Below are positions 5,199-9,280 of a stretch of DNA of 9,280 nt, piece after piece; the stretch's first letter is position 1, and every line of letters begins with the position of its first letter. The stretch is from Haloarculaceae archaeon. Its GTDB lineage: Archaea; Halobacteriota; Halobacteria; Halobacteriales; Haloarculaceae. The stretch covers positions 1 to 9,280 of the forward strand of contig JAQCMX010000090.1 of assembly GCA_028274885.1 (NCBI GenBank), in the 5' to 3' direction. The notes below the pieces were generated by a model. That model was not told the origin of the DNA and did no database searches. It saw nothing but the letters and a program-made list of their open reading frames with translations. Both the position numbers and the translations under genes were made by a program.

Positions 5199-7190
5199 TT
5201 ACTCACCCTCCGCCGGGATGGTGCTCTCGGCGAGACGGTTCTCTACGATTTCCTCGCGGCGCCGCTCGGTGGCGTCGGCGTCGACCGTCGGTTCGTCGCC
5301 ATCCTCGTCCAGGATGACGCCGTAGTACTTTCGTGCGCTTTCCCTGCTTACAGTCCCTTTGACGACATCGCTACAAACCTTCTCTGGATCGCGGTTGATC
5401 GGATCACCGTAGCCACCCGCACCCGGCGACTGTGTCTCGACTACGTCGGGTTCGGTCTGAACGAACTCGGATTTGGTGTGATACTCCGTGACCTCGCTGT
5501 CGAACTCGTCCAGACTGGTCGGCATACTCCGATCCGCGAGGTGTGAATCGAAGTCCGCGTTCTCAACCATCCGCACGCTCCCCGGCGCGCCCGGGTATCC
5601 GGCCATCGGGGAGGTGTTCGGCTTGATCCCGCCCGATCCGGCGACCACCGTCTGGATCGCCTGCGTCTTGTGTGGCTTCCAGGCTGTCTGCATGCTTGAC
5701 CCGCCGCGGTTCTCACCGGGGCCGCCGTAGTCGGTCGCGTTGTACCGGTACATGTACAACATGGGGTAGTCCTGTTCGTTCTGTTCGACGTTTGGCAGCG
5801 GTCCGCGTGGCGAGTAGACGTACCCGGCCACATCCATCCCGTCCCGCGTCGAGCGAGCCCCCCACGGAACGCCCATGACATCCATATTCATCGTGCCAAA
5901 CGGGTTCCCCCACTGGTCCATGCCGGCCTGTGACAGCACGGAAATACCGGACACCGGGTCGAGGATCATGTCGTCCCGGGTGTCGTCGGACGTGACGAGC
6001 ATCCGGGTCATCACGTCGTATATCAGGCTGATCTGGAGGATCGCCGCCAGATTGGCCCCACAACTCACGCCGGAGGGATGGGACGCTCTGGATATGGTTC
6101 CCGATTGTGTCTCGATGTCGATGTGTCTGTACGCCCCGCTGTGGACCCAGAGCTGATCCCACATCATCATCGGGTTGATTGCACAGGAAAGGGCCGTTCG
6201 GAAGCCGGCATACGTCAGATTGATCGCTCCGACGTTTTCCTCAGTTCCCTCGTTTTTGAAGATGAGGTTGTTACCGTCCTTTTCCATCTGCAGGGTCACC
6301 TCGAACAGCTCGTCGTTGCCGATCTTCGATCCCTCCTCGTACGTGCGGGTTCGCCATGTACCGTCGGGGATCTTCTCGAGCTTGTCTATGAACTTGCTTT
6401 CGGAGTCCTCGATGATCTTGTCCATCGATCCTTTGATCGTCTCGGCGCCGTACTCGTCGATAATCCCCTTGATATTTTCCCGGGTGACCTGCAGTCCGGC
6501 AACCTGGGCGTTGAAATCCAGGCGAACCATGTTCGGCAGCCGCGAGTGTCGCAGATACATCTGCCGGACATCCTCGCGGACCTCGCCGCCCTCGACGGCC
6601 TTTATCGGTGGAATCGGGACCGGTTCGTCGAAGACATCGTCCGCCCCTGGACAGAAACTCCCGGCGTTTTGACCACCGATGTCGTACTGGTGGAGCGTGT
6701 TGGTCAGCCAACAGAATATCTCCCCCTCATGGAACACCGGTGCGGCAAAGAACACGTCAGCCTGGTGGGTGGCACCGACCCACGGATCGTTCGAGAGGAA
6801 GATATCCCCTGGTTCGATGCCGGGGTTGTCGCTTCTGTTCTCCAAGATCCACTTTACCACGAGTTCGGCGACCGGCGAGAACAGCTGCACGTACGGTCCG
6901 TTGAACACGACCTCACCGTCCTCTTTCAGTATAGCGGGCTGGAAGTCGCCGCCGTAGTACGCCACGGGTGAGCCGGAGACGTTCTCGATGGTGCCACCGT
7001 GGTCCTGGTTGATCGTCCACAGCCGGTGTCGCAACACCTCGTACGTGATGGGGTCGAGATCCCCCTCTGTCTCGTCGTGAAGCGTGACGCTTGGGTGGAT
7101 GTCGAGTTCGTCCCTGGGGACGTACCCTTCGCTGAAATCCTCCCAGACGTTCGTTCCCTGATGCTCGTCGGTGGTATCGTCTGTAGCCAT
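5199..7190 (-). CDS. hyuB: HyuB-family subunit, acetone/acetophenone carboxylase alpha-like
   Basis: A 663-residue HyuB-type protein. In ketone carboxylases this subunit binds the ketone and the activated carbonate intermediates. The family core starts at DPITYEVLRHRLW (46-58). The metal-site pattern is visible as THQADV (His142, Asp145) and HQYDIGG (His167, Asp170); the spacing His-x-x-Asp then His 22 residues later is that of the Mn site of acetone carboxylase alpha as I know it. Further family marks are NDPWVG (134-139), MYLRHSRLPN (211-220), and the C-terminal SPGAGGYGDPINRDPEKV with SRESARKYYGV (615-624). It lies 2 nt after the HyuA stop (TAACAATG) and 2 nt before the gamma-like gene. 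Wording such as THQADVFFAAPVF and CWLTNTLHQYD is closer to acetone carboxylase than to oxoprolinase, but the true ketone is unknown. Alternatives are N-methylhydantoinase or acetophenone carboxylase. Confidence 0.9.
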   Translation of the reverse strand: MATDDTTDEHQGTNVWEDFSEGYVPRDELDIHPSVTLHDETEGDLDPITYEVLRHRLWTINQDHGGTIENVSGSPVAYYGGDFQPAILKEDGEVVFNGPYVQLFSPVAELVVKWILENRSDNPGIEPGDIFLSNDPWVGATHQADVFFAAPVFHEGEIFCWLTNTLHQYDIGGQNAGSFCPGADDVFDEPVPIPPIKAVEGGEVREDVRQMYLRHSRLPNMVRLDFNAQVAGLQVTRENIKGIIDEYGAETIKGSMDKIIEDSESKFIDKLEKIPDGTWRTRTYEEGSKIGNDELFEVTLQMEKDGNNLIFKNEGTEENVGAINLTYAGFRTALSCAINPMMMWDQLWVHSGAYRHIDIETQSGTISRASHPSGVSCGANLAAILQISLIYDVMTRMLVTSDDTRDDMILDPVSGISVLSQAGMDQWGNPFGTMNMDVMGVPWGARSTRDGMDVAGYVYSPRGPLPNVEQNEQDYPMLYMYRYNATDYGGPGENRGGSSMQTAWKPHKTQAIQTVVAGSGGIKPNTSPMAGYPGAPGSVRMVENADFDSHLADRSMPTSLDEFDSEVTEYHTKSEFVQTEPDVVETQSPGAGGYGDPINRDPEKVCSDVVKGTVSRESARKYYGVILDEDGDEPTVDADATERRREEIVENRLAESTIPAEGE
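5203..5211 (-). promoter_or_regulatory. Shine-Dalgarno sequence of the gamma-like gene
   Basis: On the minus strand GGAGGGTGA, nearly a full match to the complement of the archaeal 16S 3' end, lies 6 nt before the ATG at 5196 and overlaps the last HyuB codons. It supports the start and suggests strong, independent initiation for the small subunit. Confidence 0.75.
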
Positions 7191-7192
7191 TG

Positions 7193-9280
7193 TTATTGTC
7201 TCTGGATCCGAATGTTATTGTATTTGTCAATCTGTGCGTCGCTTCCCGGCGGGACGGTGACGGTTGTGTTATCAAGCCGCATCACTGCGGGGCCGTCCGC
7301 CTCTAGTCCGCTGTACATGTCGTTCTGATAGTACACGCTCGTGTCGACGTACGCGTTCTGGCCCGGCCAGAATATCTCCTCGGTGGTGGGGTCGGCGTAG
7401 CTGGCGTCGCCGGTAGTGCGCAGGTTCGGCTTCCGTTGCTCGCCGTACCCGTCGACACGGATGGTCACCATTTCGAAACCGGTTTCGCTGGCACCGGCGC
7501 CCTCGCCGTAGAGGTCCGCGTACTTCTCCTCGAACCGACCGATCACCGTGTTCATGTCCTCCTCGGTGAGCTGGCCGTTTGGAACGGGGACAGAGAGTTC
7601 GTGCACCTGCATCCCGTAACTGAGGTTCGCGTACCGCTCCACCTCGATCCCCTCCTCGGCAAAGCCCGCGTCGGTGAGTTTCTCGACCACCTCCTGTTCG
7701 GCCTGCTCGAACCGGTCCGTGATGTTGTCGGGATCGAACGGTGCGAACGTCCGCATGTTCGACGTCTCGGTGCGGTACAACACGTCCGACGAGGAGATAC
7801 CGACCGCTGACCAGAGCGCAGACGAGTCACCCGTCGGGATAATCACCTCGTCGATATCCAACCGCGGAGCGATCAACGGAACGTGCATCGGTCCGGCGCC
7901 CCCGTATGCGTACGCGGTGAAGTTGCGCGGGTCGTATCCCTCGTTGACCGTCCGCTGTCGGATGAGGTCGGCCATCTGGGCGTTACCGATCTCGAGTACC
8001 CCACGTGCGACCTCCATCAGATCGAGCCCGAGGGTGTCCATGATCGGTCCTGCGGCCGCCTCGGCCTGCTCGAGATCCAGCGACTCGCGCCCACCGAGGA
8101 ACTGTTCGGGGTCGATGAACCCACACAGAACGTCGGCGTCCGTGATCGTGAGGTCCGTCCCGCCCTGTCCGTAACACGCCGGGCCGGGATCCGCACCGGC
8201 GCTTTGTGGACCCACACGGAGGCGGTTGGTTTCCTCCTCGATATACGCGATCGACCCCCCACCGTTCCCGATGGATTCGATGTCGATGTTTCTGATCTGG
8301 TAGTCGAACTGGCGGATAACGTTCGTATCGCGCGTGATGGGCGATCCGTCGGTGAGCAGACCAACATCAAAACTCGTTCCGCCCATGTCCGCTGCAATAA
8401 CCTGTTCGTGACCCAGGAGATCGGCAAGATAAGAACTGCCGGTCATCCCGGCGGCAGGACCGGAATCGATCGTCCGGACCGGTTCGGCGATTGCGTCCTC
8501 TGCGGGTGCGACGCCGCCCTCGACTTTCATAACGAACAGGGTGCCGTCGTAGCCACGCTGTTCGAGCCCCTGATCGACCTTCTGGATGTACTCCGAGGTG
8601 ATCGGGCCGATCACGGCATTGATAGCCGTCGCCGCCGTCCGTTCGTACTCCCCCTGTGTCGGGACCAGGTCGCTGCTGCGAGTGATGAAGGTGTCGTCGT
8701 CGAGTTCCTCCTCGAGGATCCCCTCCATCCGCCTTTCATGTTCGTCCCGAAGGAACGACCAGAGAAAGCTGATCGCCACAGCATCGTGACCCCGATCCGC
8801 GAGTTCGCGGGCCGTCTCGCGGGCCTGCTCCTCGTTGAGTTCCATCACCACCTCGCCCATCGAGTCGACGCGCTCGCTGATACCGTGGATGTTCCTCTGA
8901 GGAACAATCGGTTCTGGCTTCTCGACTTTCCCCATCCGAAGGTACTCCTCGGTGTTCAGCCCGCTCGTTCGCCCGCGCGCCGCGCGCATCATCGACAGAG
9001 TATCCTCCATCCCCTCCGTCGTGACGACGGCGGCGTCTGTTACATCACCTTCGATGACGGCGTTCGTTCCGACCGTGGTCCCGTGGGAGACGATGTCCGT
9101 CTGGCTCAGTAGCTCCTCGACCTCGATGCCGATTTTCTCCGCGATCAGTTCAATCGAGTCGAACAATCCCCGTGAAAAATCGTCCGGTGTCGAAGGAACC
9201 TTTCCGTCGACGATGTGTCCTTCTTCATCGATCGCCACACCGTCGGTGTGTGTCCCTCCAATGTCGACGTTGACTAAGTA
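7193..9280 (-). CDS. hyuA: HyuA-family ATP-dependent subunit, acetone/acetophenone carboxylase beta-like (5' end just outside window)
   Basis: The ATP-hydrolysing subunit of the carboxylase. The frame stays open to the right edge; a GTG at 9238 is not the start, because the 14 residues upstream, YLVNVDIGGTHTDG, form the first phosphate-binding motif of the actin-like ATPase fold. The true start should be only a few codons beyond 9280. Counting from that Tyr, 695 residues are seen: phosphate-1 DIGGTHTD (6-13), SHGTTVGTNA (65-74), SGPAAG (273-278), phosphate-2 DMGGTSFDVG (298-307), a GPACYGQGGT turn (366-375) and the adenosine motif YGGAGPMH (459-466). The order, length and motifs fit the HyuA/acetone carboxylase beta family. 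In acetone carboxylase this subunit uses ATP (to AMP and two phosphates) to activate acetone and bicarbonate; I infer the same here. It is first in the visible operon, with hyuB 2 nt downstream; the promoter lies outside. Confidence 0.92.
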   Translation of the reverse strand, partial: YLVNVDIGGTHTDGVAIDEEGHIVDGKVPSTPDDFSRGLFDSIELIAEKIGIEVEELLSQTDIVSHGTTVGTNAVIEGDVTDAAVVTTEGMEDTLSMMRAARGRTSGLNTEEYLRMGKVEKPEPIVPQRNIHGISERVDSMGEVVMELNEEQARETARELADRGHDAVAISFLWSFLRDEHERRMEGILEEELDDDTFITRSSDLVPTQGEYERTAATAINAVIGPITSEYIQKVDQGLEQRGYDGTLFVMKVEGGVAPAEDAIAEPVRTIDSGPAAGMTGSSYLADLLGHEQVIAADMGGTSFDVGLLTDGSPITRDTNVIRQFDYQIRNIDIESIGNGGGSIAYIEEETNRLRVGPQSAGADPGPACYGQGGTDLTITDADVLCGFIDPEQFLGGRESLDLEQAEAAAGPIMDTLGLDLMEVARGVLEIGNAQMADLIRQRTVNEGYDPRNFTAYAYGGAGPMHVPLIAPRLDIDEVIIPTGDSSALWSAVGISSSDVLYRTETSNMRTFAPFDPDNITDRFEQAEQEVVEKLTDAGFAEEGIEVERYANLSYGMQVHELSVPVPNGQLTEEDMNTVIGRFEEKYADLYGEGAGASETGFEMVTIRVDGYGEQRKPNLRTTGDASYADPTTEEIFWPGQNAYVDTSVYYQNDMYSGLEADGPAVMRLDNTTVTVPPGSDAQIDKYNNIRIQRQ

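Noticed and set aside
6078..6971. A 297-codon plus-strand frame opposite hyuB
   Set aside because: Antisense shadow of the well-supported hyuB gene, with no conserved motif.
7883..9112. A 409-codon plus-strand frame opposite hyuA
   Set aside because: It is an antisense shadow of hyuA, which has all its ATPase motifs on the minus strand; no recognisable domain or promoter supports it.
1..9280. CRISPR arrays, tRNA or rRNA genes, insertion sequences and attachment sites
   Set aside because: I saw no regularly spaced repeats, no tRNA-like cloverleaf, no transposase motifs and no terminal inverted repeats by eye.

Overview
The window looks like chromosomal DNA from a halophilic archaeon (haloarchaeon). 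The DNA is GC-rich and most of the encoded proteins are rich in Asp and Glu. Several genes start directly at an ATG with an AT-rich TATA-like box about 25-30 nt upstream and no ribosome binding site, which is the leaderless style of haloarchaea. I cannot name the genus from sequence alone.

Layout. (1) Positions 1-1138, minus strand: the start of a biotin uptake operon, bioY followed by an energy-coupling-factor ATPase (bioM-like) that runs off the left edge. The bioY TATA box lies between the two arms of a BirA-type biotin operator at 1152-1183, so uptake is probably shut off when biotin is plentiful. (2) Positions 1184-1472: mostly non-coding, with a possible 22-residue ORF coupled to the end of the P450 gene and an AT-rich palindrome. 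(3) Positions 1473-2663, minus strand: a soluble cytochrome P450 with a complete haem-thiolate loop but an unusual I-helix. (4) A divergent promoter region (2664-2821), then a plus-strand operon: an unrecognised 87-residue ORF, a zinc-type medium-chain dehydrogenase and a hotdog-fold (PaaI-like) thioesterase, all overlapping by 4-8 nt. (5) Convergent to that, on the minus strand from the right edge to 4891: a three-gene operon encoding a HyuA-type ATP-dependent subunit, a HyuB-type subunit and a small two-CxxC zinc-type subunit. This is the gene order and composition of acetone carboxylase (beta, alpha, gamma) and its acetophenone-carboxylase relatives.

How the genes may work together (inference): the P450 could hydroxylate a hydrocarbon-like or terpenoid-like substrate, the dehydrogenase could oxidise the resulting alcohol to a ketone, the HyuA/HyuB/gamma complex could carboxylate the ketone with ATP and bicarbonate to a beta-keto acid, and the thioesterase could act on a CoA ester downstream. 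No CoA ligase, ferredoxin or ferredoxin reductase is visible here, so the route is incomplete within the window. The biotin block is a separate unit; ketone carboxylases of this family do not use biotin, so its proximity need not be functional.
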